Below, piece after piece: positions 38,649 through 47,226 of a stretch of DNA of 47,376 nt. Location: positions 1-47,376 of IMG/VR virus record IMGVR_UViG_3300005647_000002; one strand, 5' to 3'. Both the position numbers and the translations under genes were made by a program. The notes under the pieces were generated by a model that saw nothing but the letters and a program-made list of their open reading frames with translations, made no database searches and was not told the origin of the DNA. This stretch comes from a virus. Every line of letters starts with the position of its first letter. Position 1 is the stretch's first letter.

Positions 38649-39428
38649 TTAGCACTCGCACTTACTTGTCATGTGGTAGTTTAGACCAATACCATTTTTG
38701 TGCCAGATGTTATTACCGCCTGAGTCCTCAATAGAAATAACCATTCTAAATGCATAATTCCTTGTAGTTTCTGCTGGAATACAGATTGGAACGTCTTTAT
38801 CCATGTCCTCACTAATAAACCTGTCTGCATCAACTCTTTCACCACGCCTCTTGAAATCTTCCCATCCTGCGCCATCTATATTTATCTGTATGTTTCTTCG
38901 TACAAAAGTACCTGCTGATATTGTGTACTCGTAAGGAACGTCAATATGCAGGAAACCGCACATAGTACAGCATGTGTCGTTTACAATGTCCACGCTATGA
39001 TCTGCGCCAACGTACCACGTATCATTGAATACACCGCCATCTGGATTAGCTGTATTAGCTGAAACGTCTTGATCAAAGGTGTTTTCTGATGGTGTGGTAG
39101 CGTCCTGACCGTTTCTTGTGACTGGATTGCAAGGCATAATCAGCTTTTTACCAGCTTTTATGTTTTCATCGTCTATTTGGATAAGATTGCTGCCTGTAAT
39201 GTCTTTCTGAACTCCACAGTTATCCTGTAAACATGCTTGATTAATGATCTCAGATCGTATTTCGTCAAAAAAGGCTGCTTGCTCATCTTTAATCTCTTGA
39301 AGTTTAGGCTCTAAAATCCCACATACTTCTTCTGATCGTACAAAAGAGTTGTTGCCACAAAAACACTCCTCGACTGCGTTTCCACAGCAAGATTGCATAC
39401 TTGTAGTTGAGTTAAGTGTTTGCGTCAT
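38649..39428 (-). CDS. Cysteine-rich virion surface protein (259 aa)
   Basis: This 259-residue protein has about 16 cysteines, six within the first 34 residues (CCGNAVEECFCGN). A helical neck follows (35-68), then a beta-rich body with NDTCCTMCGFLHIDVPYEYTISAGTFVRRNIQINIDG, resembling a trimeric fibre-tip or C1q-like jelly roll, and it ends CECstop. The promoter at 39445-39437 puts its start near +3. Probably a short fibre or base attachment. Confidence 0.72.
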   Translation of the reverse strand: MTQTLNSTTSMQSCCGNAVEECFCGNNSFVRSEEVCGILEPKLQEIKDEQAAFFDEIRSEIINQACLQDNCGVQKDITGSNLIQIDDENIKAGKKLIMPCNPVTRNGQDATTPSENTFDQDVSANTANPDGGVFNDTWYVGADHSVDIVNDTCCTMCGFLHIDVPYEYTISAGTFVRRNIQINIDGAGWEDFKRRGERVDADRFISEDMDKDVPICIPAETTRNYAFRMVISIEDSGGNNIWHKNGIGLNYHMTSKCEC

Positions 39429-39436
39429 ATATTTAC

Positions 39437-39445
39437 ATTATACCA
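39437..39445 (-). promoter_or_regulatory. Extended -10 promoter (TGGTATAAT), near-leaderless
   Basis: The predicted start near 39430 is only 2 bases before the ATG at 39428. No Shine-Dalgarno is possible in such a leader. Confidence 0.55.
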
Positions 39446-39448
39446 TGA

Positions 39449-42034
39449 TTAGTCTTCTTGCTGTGGTACGTTATTTGGATCAAACCAACACTCACCAGTT
39501 CCATTCCAACCTACGACACAAGGATTTCCGTCTGCGTCCGTTGCGCCTGTCTCTCTATGCCATCCTGCGAGGTTTACTGGACAGATTGGATATCCTGCTG
39601 GTCGTTCGCATGAAACGTATGTAGTGCCGCCTCCAGTGTTACCGCCTCCGTTATCCACAGGGCAAGTACATGAATTTAAGCCTGAAACGTCTGTAATTAC
39701 GCCATTTTCATTTTTGTAACGTGTACCGCCACATATTTCAAATGGTGCGTCAGTATATCGTTCTACTTCTTTGGTGTATTTCTCACAAGAAGCAACATCT
39801 GCTGTAAGACACTCATAATCATCTACACTCCAGTTTCCACCATTAGGGCTAGATACTAAGTCTAAGTTCTCCTGGTAAGTATCCATAGGCTGATCGTATA
39901 GACCTGCGTTGTTTCGATCTGGGTAGTAGTGACCTGCATAGAAGAAGTTAGGGTCATTAGAAACACCTGCAAAGTCGAAACAGTTGTGGCCACCTGCCGC
40001 ATTACTATCTGCTAGTCCATGAGCATTTCCCCAACGTGCAGGAGATACATATAATACTTTGTCAGCAGTCAATCCTACTGTATTTCGATACCAAGGCATA
40101 ATCATTGCTACGAAAGTCTCCCATGCTTGTACTGTAGTGTGTACTGGGTCTGCTGTATTTCCTCCTGGTGCTTCATGTGGCTCATTTACGATATCTACAC
40201 CTAACAATGCTGGGTGATTCTTAACCTGTACTGTATTTCCATTGATATCAGTAAATGTATGATTCATCAATGAAAGGATATAGTTCTTGTAATGCGCTTC
40301 ACCAGGGCTATTTGGAACTGTAACATTTTGTCCACAAATAGTAGCGTATTTCTTATCACCTTGACCTGGGTGCAATACGTCCAGCACTACTTGTATACCT
40401 GCTGTTTGTGCGTTATTTAGGAGATTAGATACATGACCGATCAATGCTGGATCTACTGCATTTGTATTACAGTCATATAGCCATGTTGTATCTCCTGCTA
40501 CACCGCCTCCTGCTGGCTCTCCTAGAGGATATCGTATCGCTGTTATACAACGTCCATTTTGTGTAAGTTGCTGTAATGTTGAAGCAGATGGTGCATTTTG
40601 TGGAAGCTGATTGTTTTGGCTAAACTCATGTCCTGCAAGATTTATAAAACTAATCCCTGCCATATTACAGTGGTAGTCTTTCATTGGAATTGAGATACAA
40701 GTGTCGTTTTGAATATCTCCATTACTGTCCATCTCGTAAGGGTTTAGTCCATAACCACACTGATTACATCCTGGTAGTTCTGACCATCCCCATCCTTCAC
40801 CTGTAGCCCAAGGTGCTATATCAACGCCATAACAAGCTGCTTGCTTGTAAACTAACTCATCAAGTGCGTTCCATTTTGCACAATCTCCTGGGATAACTGT
40901 CTTATCGTGTTCTGACATCCATATTGTCGCATATTCAAAGATCACGCCACGCTGTCCCATTGTTTTAAGACATTCATAGTATGACTGCATTTGTGTCAAA
41001 GCTCGTGCCTGTAGAGCGTCTGTAGGCTCTAAGCACTCACAGAGATTGTTTGGGTCAGTTCCTTCAAAGCACTCCTCACCATCTTCTACCCATTCACATG
41101 TTCTCATGGGATCTACAATAATTGTGCCATCTTCACAGACAGTACAGCAATCACATGGCGTGTAAGTTGTAAGGACGTTGCCATCTTTATCATAGAATCG
41201 AGTAGCTACGACTGTATCAGTATTTGGGTTTTTATCAATCCTCTTTTCACCTTTATTGCATTTTCCGTCTGCATCCTCGTAACAGATATATCCATCAAAG
41301 ATATCTGTAATTGTTGGTAGTGTGTTTGTTTCAGTAACACAAGCCACAATTAAGTTAGGGTCTAATACATCCCCATTCTTATCAAAATATAGCTGTGCGA
41401 CTGTACTTGTATTTGTTGTTTCGTTTGTGGTCACTTGCTCCATACATGTACCCTGACTCTGAGATGCTCCATCTGTGTAACAAACAATCCTAAACTTCCT
41501 GTAGGATATCGTTGTATTGGTGTCTGTAGTGCCGCCTGTGCCGATTAAATCTTCAGCGCATACCCAAGCACCATTTATGTACTTTGCCACCTGTCCCTCG
41601 CCACAATCAAGGTCTGCGAGTACGTCTGTATTTGGGATTGTAGTATCAGGAATTGTTGTGTCAGTGTCAGTATCTATATCATCTGCACATTCCCATGAAG
41701 TTCCGTTCCATTTTGGTAGTTGACCAACGCCACAAGAAAGAGACGCAAGGGTATCAGTCCCTCCAACGCCTACGTTATCGTCTCCACACTCCCATTCGCC
41801 AGAAGTGACGTTATACTTCATTACTTGACCATCTCCACAGTCTGGTGGGGTAAATCCTCCACAATCGTCACAGTTAGCTTGTAAAGAGTCTAAGAACTCC
41901 TGCTCTGTGCCTGTATTTCCCTGTTCGAGCCATGCTTCATAGAGAGCTTGCATGATCTGATCGTTTGTAAGGTCTATTTCGACATTACAACCGCATCCTT
42001 TATAAGTTTGTGACCAAAAGTTGTGACCTGGCAT
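39449..42034 (-). CDS. Tail fibre with GH5-like glycosidase domain
   Basis: An 861-residue protein. The N-terminus has three repeats of about 45 residues (56-90, 96-120, 140-165) with CG-x-GQ-x-x-K-(W/Y)-x-G-x-W-x-C, typical of bacterial and phage fibre stalks. A cysteine-rich middle follows. The C-terminal part (about 450-760) reads as a glycoside hydrolase family 5-like barrel: AGISFINLAGHEF, ITAIRYPLGEP, LDVLHPGQGD, GVDIVNEPHE with the acid/base E618, and FYAGHYYPD. I see no clear nucleophile motif after it, so activity may be altered. Such a domain would digest host surface polysaccharide. Confidence 0.8.
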   Translation of the reverse strand: MPGHNFWSQTYKGCGCNVEIDLTNDQIMQALYEAWLEQGNTGTEQEFLDSLQANCDDCGGFTPPDCGDGQVMKYNVTSGEWECGDDNVGVGGTDTLASLSCGVGQLPKWNGTSWECADDIDTDTDTTIPDTTIPNTDVLADLDCGEGQVAKYINGAWVCAEDLIGTGGTTDTNTTISYRKFRIVCYTDGASQSQGTCMEQVTTNETTNTSTVAQLYFDKNGDVLDPNLIVACVTETNTLPTITDIFDGYICYEDADGKCNKGEKRIDKNPNTDTVVATRFYDKDGNVLTTYTPCDCCTVCEDGTIIVDPMRTCEWVEDGEECFEGTDPNNLCECLEPTDALQARALTQMQSYYECLKTMGQRGVIFEYATIWMSEHDKTVIPGDCAKWNALDELVYKQAACYGVDIAPWATGEGWGWSELPGCNQCGYGLNPYEMDSNGDIQNDTCISIPMKDYHCNMAGISFINLAGHEFSQNNQLPQNAPSASTLQQLTQNGRCITAIRYPLGEPAGGGVAGDTTWLYDCNTNAVDPALIGHVSNLLNNAQTAGIQVVLDVLHPGQGDKKYATICGQNVTVPNSPGEAHYKNYILSLMNHTFTDINGNTVQVKNHPALLGVDIVNEPHEAPGGNTADPVHTTVQAWETFVAMIMPWYRNTVGLTADKVLYVSPARWGNAHGLADSNAAGGHNCFDFAGVSNDPNFFYAGHYYPDRNNAGLYDQPMDTYQENLDLVSSPNGGNWSVDDYECLTADVASCEKYTKEVERYTDAPFEICGGTRYKNENGVITDVSGLNSCTCPVDNGGGNTGGGTTYVSCERPAGYPICPVNLAGWHRETGATDADGNPCVVGWNGTGECWFDPNNVPQQED

Positions 42035-42061
42035 ATATTTGTTTAAGATAATTTATCTTAT

Positions 42062-42086
42062 AAGAGAGTGGGTTTTCCACTCCCTT
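42062..42086 (-). other. 10-bp hairpin in the leader of the glycosidase fibre gene
   Basis: AAGGGAGTGG pairs with CCACTCTCTT (one G-T pair) around AAAAC on the minus strand. It has no T run, so it may be an RNA stability or processing element; weak termination is possible. Confidence 0.5.
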
Positions 42087-42095
42087 AAAGGTAAA

Positions 42096-42266
42096 CTATT
42101 TACCTGCATTACTAGGGTGTAGCTTCTTTCCTAGTTTCTTGTGCATCTTTTCGATTGCTTGTGCGCCTTTTTCCAGTTCTGCCACTGTTGGCTTTTCTGA
42201 AAGTTTAGCGAAAAGCATAGTCTTATATGTGATTTCGTAGAGACTCCCTACCTTTTTTGCTTCCAT
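42096..42266 (-). CDS. Short basic protein (56 aa)
   Basis: ATG 42266 to TAG 42098-42096. 56 residues, Lys-rich and helical (LEKGAQAIEKMHKKLGKKLH). It forms a TAATG overlap with the preceding small gene, good evidence that both are translated. It may be a fibre assembly chaperone by position; not proven. Confidence 0.62.
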   Translation of the reverse strand: MEAKKVGSLYEITYKTMLFAKLSEKPTVAELEKGAQAIEKMHKKLGKKLHPSNAGK

Positions 42267-42436
42267 TATTTTTTCTTATAACTTTTTACAAAATCCTCAG
42301 CCATCTTCTTTGCGTCAGCTTTCTTAATATCTACCTCCTCAGACTTTCCCCAAAAGAAACGAGCTATTATTTCTTTCTGGTTTGTTATAAGGAAGTGTTT
42401 TGCGTCTTTGTCTTTTGTGATTTCCTCAGTTTTCAT
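42266..42436 (-). CDS. Short basic protein (56 aa)
   Basis: ATG 42436 to TAA 42268-42266. 56 residues, helical, Lys/Glu-rich, with a central AGRFFWGKSEEV-like aromatic patch (read as IIARFFWGKSEEV). Overlaps the next small gene. Possibly a fibre chaperone pair; function unknown. Confidence 0.6.
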   Translation of the reverse strand: MKTEEITKDKDAKHFLITNQKEIIARFFWGKSEEVDIKKADAKKMAEDFVKSYKKK

Positions 42437-42452
42437 AATTCTTTTAAAACAT

Positions 42453-43505
42453 TTAATTAGGTACGTTGTCAGTTACGATAAGTGTTGAGGTGGAGTTGTC
42501 AGTAACTTTATTTGCTGTATTTGAGTTGATATTCAGGTATGTATTGTTTGCTGGAGCGTCAACCTGAATATATGTACCATAAGCACGTGTAGACGTAGAG
42601 CTTTCTGTGAATACTGGCTTATTGATAACCACGTTCTCGCCATCGTTGACATGAATACCTATCGCTGGTCGATTTCCTGCACCATAAGTAGGACTGTTCA
42701 TGTGGTGATATGTGTCGTTAATAGAGATACCACTTGAAGCACTGCCACCAGTACCATCTCCAATTAAGATGTCTCCACCACCATTACTTTCAAAGTAAAG
42801 TGAGTTTAACTGCTTTCCCAATCCCCACTCAAATTGCATCCCAACTCCTTCGCAAACTGATGCGTTAAGACCATTTCCGATTAAGCCAGCTCCAGCGTCA
42901 AAGAAGAATCCTCTAGCACCAGCATTGATAACGGAAACATGCGAAAGATTCAGTTGATGATTAGCGAATGTTGAAGCAACAAAGCCATCGCCCTCAACAT
43001 TTCTCACCTCAACATTTTTCCACAGAGAACTCCATGACCATTCCAGATATACGCCTCTTGCGCCTCCAAGTATAAACACATTTTCCACTCGTGATTGTCG
43101 TGCAAATCCTTTCAAATGAAGTGCGTCTCCAGACTGAGGGTTACCAACGATGTGCATGTCTTTAATAGCACAGTTTCTCAATACTGTAGCCTCTACCTTG
43201 TTTACTGTAAATGTGTGTTCTCCTGTAGTACTTTCATTTTCGATGATCGTTGCTATACCCTCGCCCTCAATGATCGTTCCATCAACTAAAAGTTCATTCT
43301 CTTTACTTTTTTTGTAATGACCATGATTGACATGAACAATACCGCCATTAGGCAAAGCATCGAGGGCCTCTTTTATCTGAACATCTGCTGTAGTTGATCC
43401 TGCTGGCACGATAAATTCAGCATTGGAGTAACCGACAGTCTTATGTCCTGACATCGCTCCGATTACTCCTGCATCATCGTAGAGTGAAATTAAATCTGGT
43501 GGCAT
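42453..43505 (-). CDS. Beta-helix tailspike (pectate-lyase-like fold)
   Basis: This 350-residue protein has an N-terminal region with IKEALDALPNGGIVHVNHGHY (about 45-65), the usual entry of right-handed beta-helix spikes (…A…. G.V.lp.G.Y). Then come many short turns with N/G/D at regular spacing (VLRNCAIKDMHIVG, SRVENVFILGGARGV, WKNVEVRNVEGDGFV, LSHVSVINAGARGF). This is the pectate-lyase fold. It probably binds or cuts a surface polysaccharide. No catalytic residues can be identified with confidence. Confidence 0.8.
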   Translation of the reverse strand: MPPDLISLYDDAGVIGAMSGHKTVGYSNAEFIVPAGSTTADVQIKEALDALPNGGIVHVNHGHYKKSKENELLVDGTIIEGEGIATIIENESTTGEHTFTVNKVEATVLRNCAIKDMHIVGNPQSGDALHLKGFARQSRVENVFILGGARGVYLEWSWSSLWKNVEVRNVEGDGFVASTFANHQLNLSHVSVINAGARGFFFDAGAGLIGNGLNASVCEGVGMQFEWGLGKQLNSLYFESNGGGDILIGDGTGGSASSGISINDTYHHMNSPTYGAGNRPAIGIHVNDGENVVINKPVFTESSTSTRAYGTYIQVDAPANNTYLNINSNTANKVTDNSTSTLIVTDNVPN

Positions 43506-43524
43506 AACTTTGATTTGTTTTTGA

Positions 43525-46500
43525 TTACATCTGTCTCCATATAGCAGCTACTGCATCGTAGTAAGTCATACGTCCAGTTGCGCTGTTATAGTACTGTTCT
43601 CCACCTACGAGCGGAGTACCATTTGCTGCGACTGTTGGGTTTGCTGTTAGATTAAGAAGTCCTGCGTGGAAGCTGTGTACACCATTGTAAGTCACTGCGT
43701 AGGCGTTGCTTCTTGCTGCTGGCCCTGTAAGACCATTACCAATGATAAATGCGTAGTCATCGTTTGCTGCTGCTGTTAGCACTGCACCCTGTTGGATGTT
43801 ATGCAAACCAATTGCTGTCTGTGCTCGACAACCTGTAATTGTTCCATGTCCCATTGCTACAGAAGTGATACCTTCTGTGAGAGTTCTAAAACCCTGTGCG
43901 AATGAGATATCTGCGTCTGCTACTGATTCTTGACCAATAGCGGTTGAGTTTACGTTGTTTGCTCTTGTGTCTCCACCTGTTGCAAATGCGCTCTGTGCTG
44001 TTGCTTCTGATCGTTGACCAGATGTGAATGAGCTTTGTCCTGAAGCAATTGTAAATGATCCAAATGAGCTTGCTGCTGATCCTGTAGCTTGCGTTGTGAC
44101 GTTAGCTGACAGTGATGAGAAACCACTTGCTATTGTATTTGATCCTGTTGCAAATGCCTGACTGTTAGATGCAAGGTTGTTAGCTCCCTGTGTTGCTGAA
44201 GCAAATGCAGTAGCGTTACCACCTGAGCCTAAGTTGGATGAGATGAATCCACTCGCTGTATTTCCATTACCTGTTGAAAAGCTGTATGTGCCTGAAGCTA
44301 CGTTTGCACCATTGAATGATGCTGATCGTGCGCCTGAAGCAAGTCCTCCAAGTCCATGTACAAGCGACTGATTTCCTGTAGCTGTACCATTAAATGTACT
44401 GATCGCTACTCGGCTGTGTCGTGTTGTAATTCCATTTACTGCTGTTTCGTCTGAGTCAGCGTGAGAAACTCCTATAACTGTTGGGCCAACTGATCCACCA
44501 TGTAGGTTGTTTACATGCAGTGTCCTGTGAAGAATCTGTGGTGTACACCCAAATAGTGCAGTACGTCCATCTTCATCTTTAATGATTGTTCCTTCACACC
44601 AAGGCTCTAAGTTTCCATTTCCATCATCGTGAGTAATTGTCCTTTCTCCGTCTACACCTGTTGATACAGTAATAGATGAAGTTGATCCAACACCTCCCTG
44701 AATGTCACCCTGAATATCAGCGATTATAGTATTGAACTCTGTTTTTTCTACAACTCGTGGACAATCTACAATTTCTGGGTCTACAAGCTCTACTCCCTCT
44801 GAATCTACTGGTACTGGGGGTACACTTGAGTCTACGTTTCCATCACAGTCTAGTACATATCGGTATGCGCCTTTTAGTGTTTGTGGCTTTGTACCTGAAC
44901 AAACTACCTCTGTCCAGTTGATAAATACATCGTTTCCATTTGTTTCAGCGTTGTTTGAGATAAATGCGATCTCGACTGTTCCTGTAGTATCTGCAATCCA
45001 TGAAACAGTGTATACATTTCCATCGTCAGTATTGAGTCCTGCACCGATTGGGCCTGTATTATCTACAATCACGCCATTTACTACCATTCCAATGTCAGCG
45101 AGTGATACGTTATTTGCGTCATTGTAATCTGGTGTGTGTGTATCTTTGATCTTTAGCTTCAATGAGTAACACTTGCCTTCCTCAACGTCAATATCTCGGT
45201 AAAGCATCCTTTGTCCTGATGCGCCTGTTGATGGTTGTAGGTTAAATGCTGCATATCCACTAGCAAAAGGTGCGTATTCTATCCAGTTACCATGAATGTC
45301 TGGCTGTGCGCCACCATTTGATACTGGTACGAATCCTGCTGGCATAACCATGTAAATACCCTCTGCATAAAGCTGTGCAAAGTAAGGTGCGCCAGAAGTG
45401 GCTAGTGTAAAGTCTGTATTCCATGAACCAAGTCCGTCTGGTGCAAGTGTTCCTGCTGTCTGATCGCTTGGTGTTTCAAAATCTTCTCGGAAAAGAGTAA
45501 CTTCATTTGTACAATCACAGATTTCTTCCTCACCAACGTAACAGAACTCGCCATGAATAGCGTGATCTGGACATGCTGGGCTTTCTGTATTAGTTACAAC
45601 ACCATTTGAGTCTTGATTCCACACATAATCTGGGTTTCCTGTTGTTCCATCGCCTACAAGTATTAGGATTCCAGGATCAACAATGTTATTTGTTGTGATA
45701 TATGTGCTTACTTCCGCTTCTGTAGGATTTTCTGGGTCTGCAAAAGCACTAGCTGGGATTTCAGTAGTAATAGGGCAACATTTATCAGGACTTTCTGTGT
45801 TGATGATAACGCCATTGTGATCTACATACCATGTGTAGTCTGGATCTTCTGCTGTTCCGTCTCCGATGTAGTAAAGGTATGTGTTTGTAACGCTGTTATT
45901 TGCTACATAGGTAGCTACACCGCTATCTGGATCACCTGCTGTAGTCAAATCCGCGTCAGTAACTGGTGCAACTTCTACACAGCAATCCTTTTTAACTGTA
46001 GTAAGGCTCCAAGATGTTCCGTCCCATTCGTAAAATACGATACAGTCTCTATAGATCTGATCGTGAGTTGATCCTGCTGCTGCTACATTGGCTGGGGGAT
46101 CTACTGGTGTTGCTGGAACTGGGTCTGGACAATTCTCTTCTACTGTACTTCCACTAACTGTTCGACAACACAAAAGATCTGTAAGGTCTACAGGGTGTGT
46201 TGTGCCATTACTATCTGTAATGGTCAAAATAAGTGTATCTGGGTCAAAATCGAAGTTTGTTACTTCAACATCAACAGTGTAATCGAGTTCTTTTACGCTA
46301 CATCCGCCATTTGCGTCTATAACGAGTACTTTATCACCATTAATTGCTGCTGTAGTACCTTCTGGAACTCCTGCCATCATTTCACAAATAGATGGGAGTG
46401 TGATCTTTTCACATGTACCATCTTGCTTGCAAACGACAAATTCGTCTGTTGGGTCGAATGTTCCGTCACCAATCATCTTATAAGCAGCACAAAGCTCCTC

Positions 46501-46629
46501 TGGTGTTAGTGGTGCGCCTCCTAGATCGCACATCTTGCAATCTCGTCCGTCTACTGTTAGTTTCCAACAGCCATCTTTCCAGACTGCTTCAACTAAACGC
46601 TTCCCTATTCCTTGACTTGTTCTTGACAT
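43525..46629 (-). CDS. Long tail fibre with YadA-like head repeats
   Basis: Started at ATG 46629, the protein has 1034 residues. The N-terminus (about 1-120) has CWKLTVDGRDCKMCDLGGAPLTPEELC and probably attaches to the virion. The middle has repeats such as IPASAFADPENPTEAEVSTYITTNNIVD and YTWYVDHNGVI-type blocks and an Ig-like module. The C-terminal ~300 residues have many ~14-residue units with S-x-A-x-G-x-x-x-x-A-S-G (SQAFATGSNTIASGFSS, SAASSFGSFTIASGQSS), as in the left-handed beta-roll heads of YadA-type trimeric adhesins. It ends in a short knob. Likely the main adhesion fibre. Confidence 0.85.
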   Translation of the reverse strand: MSRTSQGIGKRLVEAVWKDGCWKLTVDGRDCKMCDLGGAPLTPEELCAAYKMIGDGTFDPTDEFVVCKQDGTCEKITLPSICEMMAGVPEGTTAAINGDKVLVIDANGGCSVKELDYTVDVEVTNFDFDPDTLILTITDSNGTTHPVDLTDLLCCRTVSGSTVEENCPDPVPATPVDPPANVAAAGSTHDQIYRDCIVFYEWDGTSWSLTTVKKDCCVEVAPVTDADLTTAGDPDSGVATYVANNSVTNTYLYYIGDGTAEDPDYTWYVDHNGVIINTESPDKCCPITTEIPASAFADPENPTEAEVSTYITTNNIVDPGILILVGDGTTGNPDYVWNQDSNGVVTNTESPACPDHAIHGEFCYVGEEEICDCTNEVTLFREDFETPSDQTAGTLAPDGLGSWNTDFTLATSGAPYFAQLYAEGIYMVMPAGFVPVSNGGAQPDIHGNWIEYAPFASGYAAFNLQPSTGASGQRMLYRDIDVEEGKCYSLKLKIKDTHTPDYNDANNVSLADIGMVVNGVIVDNTGPIGAGLNTDDGNVYTVSWIADTTGTVEIAFISNNAETNGNDVFINWTEVVCSGTKPQTLKGAYRYVLDCDGNVDSSVPPVPVDSEGVELVDPEIVDCPRVVEKTEFNTIIADIQGDIQGGVGSTSSITVSTGVDGERTITHDDGNGNLEPWCEGTIIKDEDGRTALFGCTPQILHRTLHVNNLHGGSVGPTVIGVSHADSDETAVNGITTRHSRVAISTFNGTATGNQSLVHGLGGLASGARSASFNGANVASGTYSFSTGNGNTASGFISSNLGSGGNATAFASATQGANNLASNSQAFATGSNTIASGFSSLSANVTTQATGSAASSFGSFTIASGQSSFTSGQRSEATAQSAFATGGDTRANNVNSTAIGQESVADADISFAQGFRTLTEGITSVAMGHGTITGCRAQTAIGLHNIQQGAVLTAAANDDYAFIIGNGLTGPAARSNAYAVTYNGVHSFHAGLLNLTANPTVAANGTPLVGGEQYYNSATGRMTYYDAVAAIWRQM

Positions 46630-46638
46630 ATAATTTTT

Positions 46639-46692
46639 ATTATACGCAGAACGCTCTATAATTCGCCCAAATGAATTATTTACATTATACCA
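46639..46692 (-). promoter_or_regulatory. Two tandem promoters before the long fibre gene
   Basis: TGGTATAAT (46692-46684) with a start near 46677 gives a ~48-base leader. A second TATAAT (46644-46639, preceded by GCG) with a start near 46632 lies 3 bases before ATG 46629. The frame is open above 46629, so a longer protein is possible but improbable. Confidence 0.5.
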
Positions 46693-46704
46693 CAATCACG
46701 ATTT

Positions 46705-47217
46705 TTAATTTAAGAAATCATTTAGCACATTATATGCTTCTGTGATTTTCTTGAACTCTTTTGTGGTGTGATCTTTATGCTGTGTTTGTAATCTCCTAAA
46801 ATAGTATCTGACATCTGCGAGATTGGCTGATAATGGGAGATTTAGTATCTCGTAGTATTCTGCCTTCTCTTGGATGTTCTTAGACTTGATGAGAGGCGTG
46901 TGCTTGCCCTCTAAGGCTTGTCTGACGTTATTGTGACCTGTTACGAGTCTATCGTCTGGAAAAGCCAGTAAAGGGATCTGTACGTTGCCAAATAGCTTTA
47001 CCATCTCTTGATAGTTTAGTGCCATTTGCTTATTTCTCTTACACGATCCATTCTTACAGTCATTTTCAGGGTTGATCTTGCAAGCGTGACACGTTACTGC
47101 TGTCTTGGTTGCATTTACGATCCTAAAAGGCTTTGATTGCTGCCTAATAAGTGACATGAGCTTCTTATTTGAGCAACATGCCGCACAGTATAGGGTTAAA
47201 ACTTCTACTTTTGCCAT
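46705..47217 (-). CDS. Glutaredoxin-like domain fused to a J-domain
   Basis: The 170-residue protein combines two folds. Residues 1-105 look like a thioredoxin/glutaredoxin fold: an initial strand VEVLTLY leading to C11-A-A-C14, and IPLLAFPDDRLVTGHNNVRQAL (81-102) with the cis-proline and closing helix. An inserted C43-x2-C46 ... C54 ... C59 set could bind zinc. Residues 119-168 match a J-domain (YYEILNLPLSANLADVRYYFRRL ... EFKKITEAYNVLND), but HPD is H147-K-D149. The J-domain would recruit Hsp70 and the first domain act on thiols, perhaps during assembly of the cysteine-rich fibres encoded downstream. Confidence 0.78.
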   Translation of the reverse strand: MAKVEVLTLYCAACCSNKKLMSLIRQQSKPFRIVNATKTAVTCHACKINPENDCKNGSCKRNKQMALNYQEMVKLFGNVQIPLLAFPDDRLVTGHNNVRQALEGKHTPLIKSKNIQEKAEYYEILNLPLSANLADVRYYFRRLQTQHKDHTTKEFKKITEAYNVLNDFLN

Positions 47218-47226
47218 ATTTATACT

